A stretch of DNA of 64,000 nt from Amaurobius ferox (lineage: Eukaryota; Arthropoda; Arachnida; Araneae; Amaurobiidae), in NCBI GenBank assembly GCA_951213105.1, contig OX578133.1, forward strand, positions 140,361,313-140,425,312, given 5' to 3'. A model generated the notes under the pieces. That model searched no databases. It was not told the DNA's origin and saw only the letters and a program-made list of their open reading frames with translations. Shown one piece after another: positions 21,706 through 31,302 of the stretch (position 1 is the stretch's first letter; every line of letters starts with the position of its first letter). A program made the position numbers and the translations under genes.

Positions 21706-22040
21706 TGTGCTATGGCAGCACTCCTCCAGCGATTTGCATAAAGCCTCCAGATCAAGTGATTAGCATAAAACTCTCCACAGCTTCTTGATCTCCAGAGACT
21801 CTTCTATTTGCATGTGACGCATGCGCAGCGCCTCTGCGCTGGCTCATAAAAGCCATCCCCAGAGCATTCTCATGGGGGATACAGACATTCGTATTCGGAT
21901 GACTACGTTCACGCGCGTTATGATGTAGCGTCATGCTATGTAAACGCTTGTAAATAGCTTACGTTATGTTCCTGTAAATAAACTACTCTTTTATGATGGC
22001 CTCTGTAATGATTAAGATAAGACATCCCATCTTCGCCACA
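21706..22040 (+). repeat. gypsy-A right LTR
   Basis: Pairs with 19419-19756. It ends CGCCACA and is followed without spacer by the 5S-like head of the composite SINE. Confidence 0.88.
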
Positions 22041-22412
22041 CCCGTACCGTGCTGAAAACACCGGTTCTCGTTAGATCCCGAAGTCAGGCAGCATCGGGCG
22101 CGGTTAGTACTTGGGTGGGTGACCACCTGGGAACACCGCGTGCTGTTGGCACCTTTCGGGCGCGGTAACCCGGTGGTTTGCGGACTGGATTTGCACGCTG
22201 CCACAACTGCCGCCGTGTTCATGCGGAGTACGATCACGTTAAACATGTGGGTCCGTAAGTCCTTCCGAGAGGTACCAACCGTACCACCAGGTACGGTCCC
22301 TGTGGATGCCTCCCCCACTGGGTTCCGGTCTAAATTGGGTGGCACTTCCCGGCCGTCCAAACAGTTACCTTACACCTTTCTGGTAGGTCGGACGGTCTGG
22401 GTCTCAACAACA
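22041..22412 (+). mobile_element. Composite SINE: 5S rRNA-like head, tRNA-like middle, common body and tail
   Basis: 22043-22150 is nearly a complete animal 5S rRNA: ACCGTGCTGAAAACACCGGT, AAGTCAGGCAGCATCGGG, GCGCGGTTAGTACTTGGGTG, ACACCGCGTGCTGTTGGC. 22158-22205 repeats the tRNA-like start of the first SINE (GGCGCGGTAACCCGGTGG), with its B box missing. From CGCCGTGTTCATGCGGAG onward the body matches 103-389, including the terminal hairpin and CAACAACACC. It is thus a SINE with two Pol III promoters in series. The 5' end touches the gypsy-A LTR and no target duplication is seen. Confidence 0.85.
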
Positions 22413-22606
22413 CCACTTTCATTATTTAAGAAATGAGATTCTAAAAAATTATCTTCGTATACACTTACTGTTAGATCTTCAACACCACTTGCGCTGGATA
22501 AGGAGGCAGGCGAAATGCATGATTCATCTTTAACATTATTGCAAGCTCCCTTAGCAATAAACTGTTGAATTGACGACTCCTGCTGTGTGGATCGTTTCAT
22601 GTTCAT
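22413..22606 (-). pseudogene. hAT-4 N-terminal segment
   Basis: The minus strand opens at 22606 with MNMKRSTQQESSIQQFIAKG and runs in frame to the SINE border. The serine-rich start (basic MxxKR, then low-complexity S/A) is like the N-termini of ZMYM1-type hAT proteins. Its downstream part resumes beyond gypsy-A at about 19290. The element's 5' end may be near 22865 (minus strand CAGAGGTGCG), with GTCTAGAA at 22874-22881 nearby. Confidence 0.55.
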
Positions 22607-22921
22607 ACAAATTTACTAATATTCACTTATACGTCCTTTCACTATATTTCAATTTTCTTTCAAAAATATGTTTTAGAATTACGATGCACAGTATCGAGAA
22701 GTCTCTCGAACAATGTCGTCAAAGCTCCGTACAGACATTAGCTAAACTAAAAACTCTACATTGCACAATAAGAATGTTCTCCTCAGGTTTCGACCAATGA
22801 GAAACCTCTTTATGCATTCCCCACTCTCATCCCCCTTCCCACTAAGATTTTGACACGCACCTCTGTGGCGCACGTCTAGAATTATGGTTTGGGAAGGCTA
22901 TTTGAAATAGTACGAATAAGA

Positions 22922-23537
22922 AGGGTTCTTAAGAATTTCCTCAAGCACCCAAATAACTTTGTAAGGAAAAGTCCATAAGTGTACACATTAGGTCAGTCTT
23001 TTGTAAAATGATCATGCCCGATCAAATATAAGTGACTACAGTGCCCCTAGCGGAAAATTAAAAAAAAGTAAGTATAATGAATTCGGCAAAATTAACAGTG
23101 CACAGGAATGCTAAAATTAACAGTGCACAGGAATCTCATGCACAGCCTGTTCAAAATGCCTTCCGTCAGCAACAATACACATTTGAATTCGAGAAAGAAT
23201 ATTACCGCGTACTTTAACAAGAATTGCTGGTGTCACCGTCTTGCAGTACTTCATGATACGACATTCTTGACAGGTATTTATTTCCTTGAACGCATTTCGT
23301 ACGTTCCTTATGTCTATTCCTATTCATTAGATAATCTCCTACAACTTTGTAATTGACATTTTCCTTCTATCTCGTTTTGTTGCCAAGTTTATAACTTATT
23401 AAATTCTCCGCTAGGGTCTCTGGAATCGCTTTTATTCCTTGAGCATGGTCACTTTACTATAGATAGACCTAACGTGTACATACCTGGACCTTTCCTTACA
23501 AAATTTATTGGATGCTTAAAACTTTCCTAGGAACCCT
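22922..23537. mobile_element. MITE-1 copy 1 with about 140-bp inverted repeats
   Basis: Left AGGGTTCTTAAGAATTTCC pairs with the right end, inverted: AGGGTTCCTAGGAAAGTTTT. Inside the arms GTAAGGAAA-GTCCA, GTGTACAC and TGATCATGCCC pair with TGGACCTTTCCTTAC and GAGCATGGTCA. The loop contains a 25-bp direct repeat (AAATTAACAGTGCACAGGAA at about 23089 and 23114). A second copy is at 37990-38734. No coding capacity; the TSD is unclear. Confidence 0.8.
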
Positions 23538-23886
23538 GTATAAGTATTGTGTAGAGACAGTATTTATTCTGAACATTAAAAAGGGATAATTTAAGAACTG
23601 AGATTAGTAATTAGTACTGTAAAGATGCAGGAAGTCTGGAAATGACCCTAGTATGACTAGCATGAATTCAGTGGACTCTGGTTTTTGAGCGCCGATTTCA
23701 AATCGAAAGGTCAAAGACCATGCAGGAAGCGAACCTGGATAATAAAAATAGCAGCAGTAGGCTAACCTGATGTAAAAATAGCAGGAGGTAATCAGCTAGA
23801 TCCTCAGTTGCAAGACAATCTGATATTAGAAGGTGGAGAATGCAGAGTCCACTTCGAAAATAAGAGCTCCACTAAGAAAATAAGAG

Positions 23887-24100
23887 CCGTCACAGTAGCT
23901 CAACTGTAGAGCGTCGTCTGGTCAATTCGAACACCCAGGGTTCGATTCCCGATAGGGGCAGCAAGGTTCTTCACAACTGCATTTAATGGAGTTTCGTCAT
24001 CAATATTAGACCAGTTTCAGAAGGTTAGACCGGTCATCAGTGGTAGAGCGCCGGCTGGCCTGTACAAAGATCAGCGATTCGATTCCCGGTTGGGGAAGCA
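23887..24100 (+). mobile_element. Tandem tRNA-like SINE heads
   Basis: Two Pol III promoter pairs in a row. The first has AGTAGCTCAACTGTAGAGCG and then CAGGGTTCGATTCCCG (about 23895-23957). The second has CATCAGTGGTAGAGCGCC and then GATTCGATTCCCGG (about 24033-24092). Both are followed by a GGGG-AGCAAGGTTCTT-like tail. Acceptor stems are not complete, so these are SINE parts rather than tRNA genes. The second leads straight into repeat R3. Confidence 0.7.
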
Positions 24101-24740
24101 AAGTTCTTTACAAACTAATGGATCAAATTTCATAAAATTTTTGCAGATAAGTCACTTGTGGGTTACCCTGATGCTGATTAGATTTTGGTGTGATTCGGAG
24201 AAAAATAACCTGCTATTTTTTTTTTTGCTAAATGGCCCTCATAAATCATATGTATCCATCCTAGCTAAAAAACTAATTGACCAAATCTCACAACATTTGG
24301 GAGACAAGTCCCTTTTTGGGTTACCCTGGTTCTGATTGGATTTTGGTACGATTCGGAAAAAGCGAACCTACTATTTTTGCGAAATAGTCCGCAAAAACCG
24401 ACAGCATCTAATGTATCAATTAAATGCTTGTTTTATACGCAATTTTGATGCCGAAAAGACCAACTCCATAACTCTAGGATTAACCGCTCTTGAGATATTG
24501 TAGTTTTTAGTATTTTTGCCGCGCCACCTTTGAAAATATGTCCAGTTTCCAAATGAAAACGAAAATAGAATTGAAACTACAAATTCAGAGTAATTTCAAA
24601 TAATTTTCCATGTTAATTTGTATAATTAAACTCAATTTAATAAATTATGAAAGAAAGAAATAGAAAATGAATTGTCTGTAGGGAAGTCATGTACTTCCCA
24701 CATCAGATTTTTAATTTAGGTTTCTGGCACGCATATTTCA
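24101..24740 (+). repeat. Dispersed repeat R3, copy 1
   Basis: Contains two tandem copies of an about 170-bp unit (CTAATGGATCAAATTTCATA, GGGTTACCCTG, GATTYGGTACGATTCGGA, TTTTGCGAAATRGYCCGCAA). It then has ACTCTAGGATTAACCG, CTTGAGATATT and the hairpin GGGAAGTCATGTACTTCCC. A second copy lies at 44270-44960. Class unknown; a rolling-circle element is possible because of the 3' hairpin. Confidence 0.75.
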
Positions 24741-25304
24741 GAGTTCCAATAATGGACGTCATCGCTTTTAAGAATAGTACAGCAGTTCCTATACAAAAGG
24801 AAAATGCCATCCAATCCACTGTCGGTTAATAAATGGCTTTCGCATTGATAAAACTCAGCGTCCGGCTTATAATAAAGACCTATTCTAGACATTTAAGGGA
24901 AAACGTTTCTAAGAAGCGTTGTGTTCCCAATCACGCACGATTTACAAACTCTTAATAGGAATTTGAGAATAGCGAACTTCCGCTAAAGGGTTACAGATTT
25001 AGCAGTGTGGAAGTTTTCCGATTTCGAATGCCAAATTCGTGAACTAGTGAAAGAAACTTTTATCAGACGCATTTTAGGTATAATTATTCTGTCATAATTC
25101 AATTGTCAAACATGATTCAATGTCCTCTGAGTTAACGGCTTGCTACCTTTGATTCCAAAACGGAAGCTTCCAATGCCGGAGTTGCAATCTATATGGCATC
25201 AGGAAATGTGAATTATTTTTTATAAATTGTATAACAAGTTCTGGTTTTCCACAACTTCAAGATTTCACTACTAAATTTCGCAACTAAATTTTAGAAGTTA
25301 TTTC
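24741..25304. other. No feature seen
   Basis: AT-rich, no coding signal and no internal repeat that I could detect. Confidence 0.5.
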
Positions 25305-25319
25305 ACAACTAAATTTCTC

Positions 25320-25380
25320 TTTCCCAGCCGTCCAAACTGGTGCTCATGTCCAAGGACGAGTCGGACGGTCTGGGCTTTTG
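25320..25380 (+). mobile_element. 61-bp SINE tail insertion with 15-bp TSD
   Basis: Only the 3' hairpin of the SINE family (CCCAGCCGTCCAAAC ... GTCGGACGGTCTGGG). It is flanked by identical ACAACTAAATTTCTC at 25305-25319 and 25381-25395. A severely 5'-truncated retroposition event. Confidence 0.88.
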
Positions 25381-25790
25381 ACAACTAAATTTCTCGCTCA
25401 GCACGACTCGCAGTGGCTTATGATCGTCGAGTCCAGACCAGTTTTCTATACACTGCAAAATATGCAACCAACCGTTGTATAGGAGGATGAAACCCAACTG
25501 CCCTGTACGAAACAGAAAGTTTTCATATTAAATAATTTAACAAACGATCGATGCTTACAGCTCTAGAACCTCTCACACATTCAAAACTTTGCAATATTCG
25601 ATGTCCAGGTCTCTAATTGTTCGCTATAAACGATACGTTCTACATTATCAAAGTATTGCAAAGTGACAAAAAAAATCCGTAATAACCGATACTTCACTAC
25701 TTCAGAGCCCTTTTATAAGTGGATTCCACTATATTTTATAAAAAGTGTTTTAAAAGACTATCATACAGAAAATTTAACTATCTTCCTATA

Positions 25791-26654
25791 CAGGGTGTCC
25801 CAAAAAGAGTGAAATGCGCTTTAATTCTTTACCCGTTGGAGATAAGTTGGGAATGTAAATTGCAAAAATGTTGAAAGTAAGGTAGGAAATAAGACCACTT
25901 TAATGAAATAGTCCTCCCATTAATTTTCAAAAAGTTACACTTTTTACATTTTTATACAACCCCGTTAGACAAATTTGGTCAATCAGAAAATTTTCATTTT
26001 TAATGCAACAAAATCATTAAAAAAACCGCATATCTGTATCTTTAAAATTGAGCGAGTTATATTTAATTGAAAATTGAACATTGTGAATGGGGACCACATA
26101 TCAAATTAGAAATGTAAATGTGTGACATATCATAAAAAAGATGAAACTGGATGATAATACATAGGATACCCAACCGCTTAGTGAGTGCCACAGCTTTATA
26201 TGATCTCTATCTGTGTAATGCTTTATTTAGATGCATTTGTGATAAACAATTTTGACACATATTAACGTATTTTTGATCTAAATAATTTCCATTGTCAATT
26301 TATTTATGATCTCTGTTTTCACTGATGAAATAGCCTTTCACATGGTACGGAAAAGTGGCATAAGTCAGATTTTTTTCCTTTATCATAATTCAGTTGATTT
26401 TAAAGATACAGATATGCGGTTTTTTTTAATGATTTTGTTGCATTAAAATAAAAAATTTCTAGTTGACCAAATTTGTCTGAGGGGGTCGTATAAAATTTTA
26501 AAAAGTGTAACTTTTTTAAAATTAATGGGAGTACTATTTCATTAACGTAGTCTTATTTCCTACCTTACTTTCAACATTTTTGCAATTTACATTGCCCACT
26601 TATCTCCAACAGGTAAAGAATTAAAGCGCGTTTCAATCTTTTTCGGGCATCCTG
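25791..26654. mobile_element. Mariner-type MITE with about 275-bp inverted repeats
   Basis: Starts CAGGGTGTCCCAAAAAGAG and ends CTTTTTCGGGCATCCTG, with TA on both sides (25789-25790 and 26655-26656). Arms of about 275 bp pair throughout (AAGGTAGGAAATAAGAC with GTCTTATTTCCTACCTT; ACCGCATATCTGTATCTTTA with its complement). The loop of about 310 bp has no coding frame. Likely mobilised by a Tc1/mariner transposase. Confidence 0.9.
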
Positions 26655-26656
26655 TA

Positions 26657-27458
26657 TACCGCTGACAATCTTTATGCTGTTTGCATCACTAAAAGTCAAT
26701 GATGGCTGGAAACATATTGATACTTTGCATTTGCTACTATCGGAAATGTTTAGGTATACGAATCATGTAGCACATTATGCATAAACAGATTTTCATTATG
26801 AACTGCATTTGTCACTGATATTCGATTTCTGAAACTGTTTCATTCAGGTGTTAATATACATTTTATTTCTTCTTTTTTTTTAGACACTGAATGCCACTCA
26901 GATATAACACTTCGTTAGAATGACATTGTTCAATATAATTTAAATTTTAATTTGCCTGTAATAATTTATTTTAACCTATCTCGCAGTTTTAGGTATTGAT
27001 GATGTATAGGCAAACAATCTACTGTAACTAGTTGCGATTAGAACCGTTTTTTTAACTTAGGCAAAGTAAGAAATGCTGGGGTCCCGCAATTATTAAGGGG
27101 CCTATTTTTCTTACCCAATCAATACTTCGTATAATTTTTTGAAATAGCTTTTATTCTTTTTTAAAGGCACTTTTGAGTTTAAGACATGTATTTTATCATA
27201 CTCTGTTCAGAAAAGCATAAAGTAATTTAATTGAATGTTGAATATTTTGAGGTCAATATAAACAGGGCCATTCATTTTTATCCCAGGCAAAGTAGACAAA
27301 AGTTGAAGGCCTGCATTAGACCTGGGGCTCAAGAGTGAACTGGACTCTTGTATGGTGGACGCTTGTATAATCATTGGGACGGGATGGCTGAAAGCTAGTT
27401 GTGGCCGAACTCTCTCTATCCCTTTTAAATATTCATTGCTTTCCCTACATCAAGACGA

Positions 27459-27460
<2 letters not shown>
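26657..27460. other. No feature seen
   Basis: AT-rich DNA without coding signal. AGGGACGGGATGGCTGAAAG near 27380 is slightly GC-rich but unmatched elsewhere. Confidence 0.5.
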
Positions 27461-27462
<2 letters not shown>

Positions 27463-27497
<35 letters not shown>

Positions 27498-27508
27498 GCG
27501 CGCGCGCA
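27463..27508 (+). repeat. (TG)n microsatellite ending in GCGCGC
   Basis: About 20 TG units, then CGCGCGC, a sequence able to form Z-DNA. Confidence 0.9.
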
Positions 27509-27592
27509 CTCTGTAGCTGGAAGTCTACTCTTCGTACAATCATGAAATCTAGTATACAAATACTTCAAAACACGGGAAAGTGCACCTCGTCG

Positions 27593-27593
<1 letters not shown>

Positions 27594-27655
<62 letters not shown>
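27594..27655. repeat. (TA)n microsatellite, about 31 units
   Basis: An uninterrupted TA run directly beside the left end of the Tc1 element, which inserts at TA. Confidence 0.92.
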
Positions 27656-27658
<3 letters not shown>

Positions 27659-29187
27659 TCACTTCCAAAAGTTAAGCACGTAATGCAAATTTTCATTTTT
27701 TGAAATCTTATTTAAATTTGAGTGGTTGAAAATCGCTAAGGATGTAGATGGCAATATGCAAATGTTATAGCCAATCACGATTGACTGTCCGGATATATGC
27801 TAATTAGGCAGTCGTTGAATACGCCAGCATTTAGAAGGGTTTGACGAGGTACATTTAAATGTTGATACGAATACGAAGTGTTTATAACTTTTGTAAGATT
27901 ATTTTTGATGGTATTCGTATTTTTATGGCTGAAAGAAGACGAATGACAGATAGTGAGTGCTGGAGTGCTGTCGGACGCATTGAAGCAGGACAGTCAATCA
28001 TAGTTGTTGCTATTTTCTTTGGCATTGATCATTCGGTAATTTCTCGATTATGGAAACAATTCCAAACAAGTCAAACAGTTGTCCAGAGACCTGTTCCCGG
28101 TCGTTCAAGGGTTACCATCGCCTCTGATGATCGGTATATTGCTATAGTAGCCAAGCGGAATCGACGAGCGACCTCCACAACTGTTACATCCAGGGTTGCA
28201 GCGGCACTTGGTAAGACAATATCTGTCAGTACTGTGCACCGAAGGCTCCACGTGAAGGGACTGTACGCCCGAGTGCCACAATTTTGTATTCCACTAACTG
28301 TCCAAGCCAGAGGGGCAAGATTAAAGTGGTATCGTCAACATGTCACTTGGACTGTCTCAGATTGGTGCTAAGTCCTGTTCACGGACGAGTCCAAATTTGC
28401 CCTGGAATCAGATGATAAGAGTGTAAGAGTCTGGAGAGAACGAGGCACACGCAATCAGGCCAAGAACATCATCGAACATCATGCATTTAGAGGTGGCAGC
28501 ATCACTGTGTGGGCTGGAATTTCAATGGGATATCGCACAGAGATGTACATTTTTAAAGGTGGTTCTGTGACGGCTGCGCAGTATCGGGATGAAGTCCTAG
28601 ACCCCATTGCGAGACTCTACGCTGCAACAGTTGGTCCTGATTTCCTCCTTATGGACCATAATGCCCGTCCCCATCCAGCTAACATTGACAAATACTTGGA
28701 AAGTAAGGGCATTTCTCGTTTGGAGTGGCCAGCGTAATAATTTCGACCTTAGTTCCATTGAAAACCTTTGGGATGCCCTCGGGCGTGCTGTCTCTACACG
28801 TTTATCTCCTCCAGCCAGTTTCAGAGAATTGGAACTGCCCTGTTAGAGGAATGGCCATTCCTCGCATCTGCGATGGTTGATCACCTCATTCAAAGCATGG
28901 AAAATCGTTGTAAAGTTTGTGTGAATGTACGGGGTGGTCACATACCATATTAATGTGAGTTTTGTTTGGTTTGTTTGCCTTTAAACATCATTTTGTTAAT
29001 AACCCAAATGTGACGTCATCATATAACTTACGAAAAGTAAATCTTTTTTTCATCTTTGTACATAATTCTTGTTTTCTTTAATGCATAAACACATTTGCTA
29101 CCTTCATGTACAATTTTGAGTTAATCAAAGCTTTACTTTTCTATTTTTGTGGATTTTACCGTCCGTGCTTAACTTTTGGAAGCCAGT
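27656..29187 (+). mobile_element. Tc1-like transposon
   Basis: Inverted repeats CTTCCAAAAGTTAAGCACG (27664-27682) and CGTGCTTAACTTTTGGAAG (29164-29182) lie within about 10 bp of TA borders. Length 1.5 kb is normal for the family. The TIRs are short, unlike those of mariner-1. Confidence 0.9.
27925..28953 (+). pseudogene. Tc1-like transposase (DD34E), broken
   Basis: About 340 residues. N-terminal paired-type helix-turn-helix (MTDSECWSAVGRIEAGQSII, then ISRLWKQFQTSQTVVQRPVP and GRSR), then STVHRRLHVKGLYAR. The catalytic acids are in VLFTDESKF, LLMDHNARPH and DLSSIENLWD, with 34 residues between the last two if the short gap is filled. Damage: a TAA at 28369-28371 in place of a Gln codon, a frameshift at about 28733 after EWPA, and another at about 28835 before EEWPFLASAM. 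The end is VNVRGGHIPY. ATG 27925 is chosen because the upstream codons are not conserved-looking. Confidence 0.9.
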
Positions 29188-30145
29188 ACATATACACTGC
29201 ATTTGAATTAGTTATTTTATGTTTTAGCCCGATTTGCCAATATTTCGAGCTATTTTCACACAAATCGGTTATTTAGCGACCGGAAATATTATTATAGCGT
29301 TTTGATCTTGACACCATCGAAACGATTAAGAAATTATCTTTCGAATAAACTTTGAATGGAATCCATGGGATTAATAGGCGAACTTTCGTGAAATTTTAAA
29401 AATATATACTTTTCGTGCGTTTAAAACGGCCCCCATTTTTATATCGAGAAATAAGAATTGACTGGTAAGCCAAAATTTAAAATTTACCAGCAGCTCTTTT
29501 AACTATTACACACTGCTCCAAAAAAATCCTGAAGCCATCCATTCTTTAATTATAATTTTTTATATTGTCACCGCTCATTTTAACATCGGAAATAATCAGG
29601 TCGTTCCTTCACGGCTGATCGCCGCAGCCATTTATTACCAAATGCATTTAAAAGACTTTCTCTGCTGCACATTTATTTTAATTTTCTTTCTACGTTTTCG
29701 GAGAGCGTGCGTGGAATGTGAATTCGCGTTCTGATTTCGTATGTCGTGGGGAAATTTGTGGAGCGGTGCTCTTTGCGTTTAAACTAAAGATTTCGAATTT
29801 TGAGGTGATTTGGATTGAAACGGATTTAGCGATTTGAAACTTGAGTGGCATTAAATACCGCCCACTTATTTAAGATCCGGAAAACGCTGGGTAATTCATT
29901 CTAATAGATTGTATAATATAGAGAAAGTATTATTATGGTGTCAAAAATTCAAATCTGAGTTCCTACGGAAGAGCACGTTTTTTAAATTTACAACTTCTTC
30001 TCAGGGCAGAAAAAATGGGAAGTTTTCTAAAAGTCTTGCAAGATCCTCCAGAAGTCCCCCGGTGACCTATAAGAATTAAATTTTGTGCATTTTAAATTGA
30101 AACTTATTTTTAATAGCAGTGTTAGTTTCCCTTAAATAATAGTAT
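29188..30145. other. No feature seen
   Basis: AT-rich DNA with no recognisable coding or repeat structure. Confidence 0.5.
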
Positions 30146-30325
30146 TGTGCATGTATATTTCTTTGTTGCTGTTTGTCATGAATGTATTTTTTGTTGCTGT
30201 TTGCCATGTATGAATTTCTCTGTTTCTGTTTGTCATGCATGTACATATTTCTTTGTTGCTATTTGTCATGCATATATTTATTTGCTGCTATTTGTCATGC
30301 ATATATTTTTTTATTATTTGTCCAC
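30146..30325 (+). repeat. About 30-bp minisatellite, six units
   Basis: Variants of ATTTCTTTGTTGCTRTTTGT followed by CATGCATGTA. The two overlapping open frames here (30147 and 30182) are by-products of the repeat. Confidence 0.85.
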
Positions 30326-30434
30326 AACCATGTAGTCACAGTGTACCCAACACTTGTAAGATTTTGTTTATTTATTTTAAATAGCAGAATTTCTAAAATA
30401 AAATAATGCGAAGACAAATGACTAAACTAGCACT

Positions 30435-30810
30435 TGCGTTATTCAATTTATTAAAACTGAAACAATCCCAAGCTCCAGATTCCACTGATGATTGCGACGC
30501 GAGGATCGAAAGCTCATTTCCGAATCGGAAGTAATGAATAGTTTCCGCATCAGTTTGAATCGTGATCGCGCAGGTTTCACCGAGGATAAGATGACAGAAT
30601 AATTATTCCAAAAATGTGCATGGCCAAAAGTTTCTGTTGACTGTTAGCGAATTTGGAGTTCACTCTGTATTCGAAATCGGAGAACATGACACTACAAAAT
30701 TTGTGACCCTTTAACGGGTGTCACGCTATTCTCACATCCACACTAAGAGTTCGTAAATCACTCGTGATTGAGAGCAACATCGTTTGCTAGAAACGATTTT
30801 ATTTAAATAC
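30435..30810 (+). repeat. Direct repeat R5, left copy
   Basis: Matches 36640-37000 in the same orientation: GTTATTCAATTTATTAAAA, GGCTCCAGATTCC, CATTTCCGAATCGGAAGTAA, ATGACAGAATAATTAT, TCTGTATTCGAAAT and AAGAGTTCGTAAA. The two are 6.2 kb apart. They could be LTRs of an old element or two copies of a dispersed repeat. Confidence 0.8.
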
Positions 30811-31302
30811 GTGGAATACGCCTTTATTATACATTGGACGGTGAGCTTTATTGATATAAAAGTTCTTTATTACCCTTCGGTTGTTATGAGTTGTATATTC
30901 TTTTTAGGATATGAATTGTATTCTCTAAAAGCGATAAACATGAAATGAAAGGGGTGCTATGAAATATTGATGCTCGAAATAAAAGAACTCCTACAAAATC
31001 TAAATTTCAATAAATACTAAACACCCCGTTTTACGCGATTTCCTTCGTGGATCGCGTTCCAAAAATATTCAAAGTAAGTTATTTTTATATTTCTCTGCTT
31101 TTTAATTTCCCATCCATACTTGAATTATGCTTTTATAAATCTTGCAGAATTGTGATTGAAATATTACCTATCAATTGAATTATTTAAATTTTATATGAAG
31201 AATTATTTTGCACTAGTCGCTTTTTGAACTCGTTTTAAGGGAGATAGACGCATTTTAATGGGGAATTACCCTTAAATCCTCAAAGTAATTTTTTTTTATT
31301 TG
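30811..31302. other. No feature seen
   Basis: AT-rich, no support for a gene. Confidence 0.5.

Larger units (their letters stand above)
19419..22040 (+). mobile_element. gypsy-A: internally deleted Ty3/gypsy element with both LTRs
   Basis: Two LTRs of about 335 bp (19419-19756 and 21706-22040) bracket gag, protease, the start of RT and the last residues of pol. At 2.6 kb it is about half the usual 5 kb, because most of RT, RNase H and integrase are deleted. The LTRs differ at many positions. The right LTR starts TGTGCTATGG after a purine run and ends CTTCGCCACA. It interrupts the hAT-4 gene. A matching 4-5 bp target duplication is not directly visible; CCAC at 19420-19423 recurs only after the adjacent SINE. 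Confidence 0.88.

Noticed and set aside
22043..22150. A functional 5S rRNA gene.
   Set aside because: It lacks the first bases of 5S, has no T-run terminator at its end and continues into SINE body sequence.
23890..24095. Two tRNA genes.
   Set aside because: A and B boxes are present but I could not close acceptor stems, and both continue into repeat sequence.
27859..27924. The longer start (ATG 27859) for the Tc1 transposase.
   Set aside because: The 22 extra residues are hydrophobic and unlike the family's N-terminus; MAERRRMTDSE at 27925 fits a helix-turn-helix start better.
4630..28371. All three stops in the best preserved transposases (TAG 4630, TAG 4705, TAA 28369) sit where Gln is expected, hinting at UAR reassignment.
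   Set aside because: CAR to TAR is one of the few single-transition routes to a stop, the natural terminators of these genes are also UAG/UAA, and the Tc1 gene also has frameshifts. Ordinary decay is enough.
30146..30325. CRISPR-like spaced repeats.
   Set aside because: Contiguous minisatellite units without unique spacers, in a eukaryotic context.
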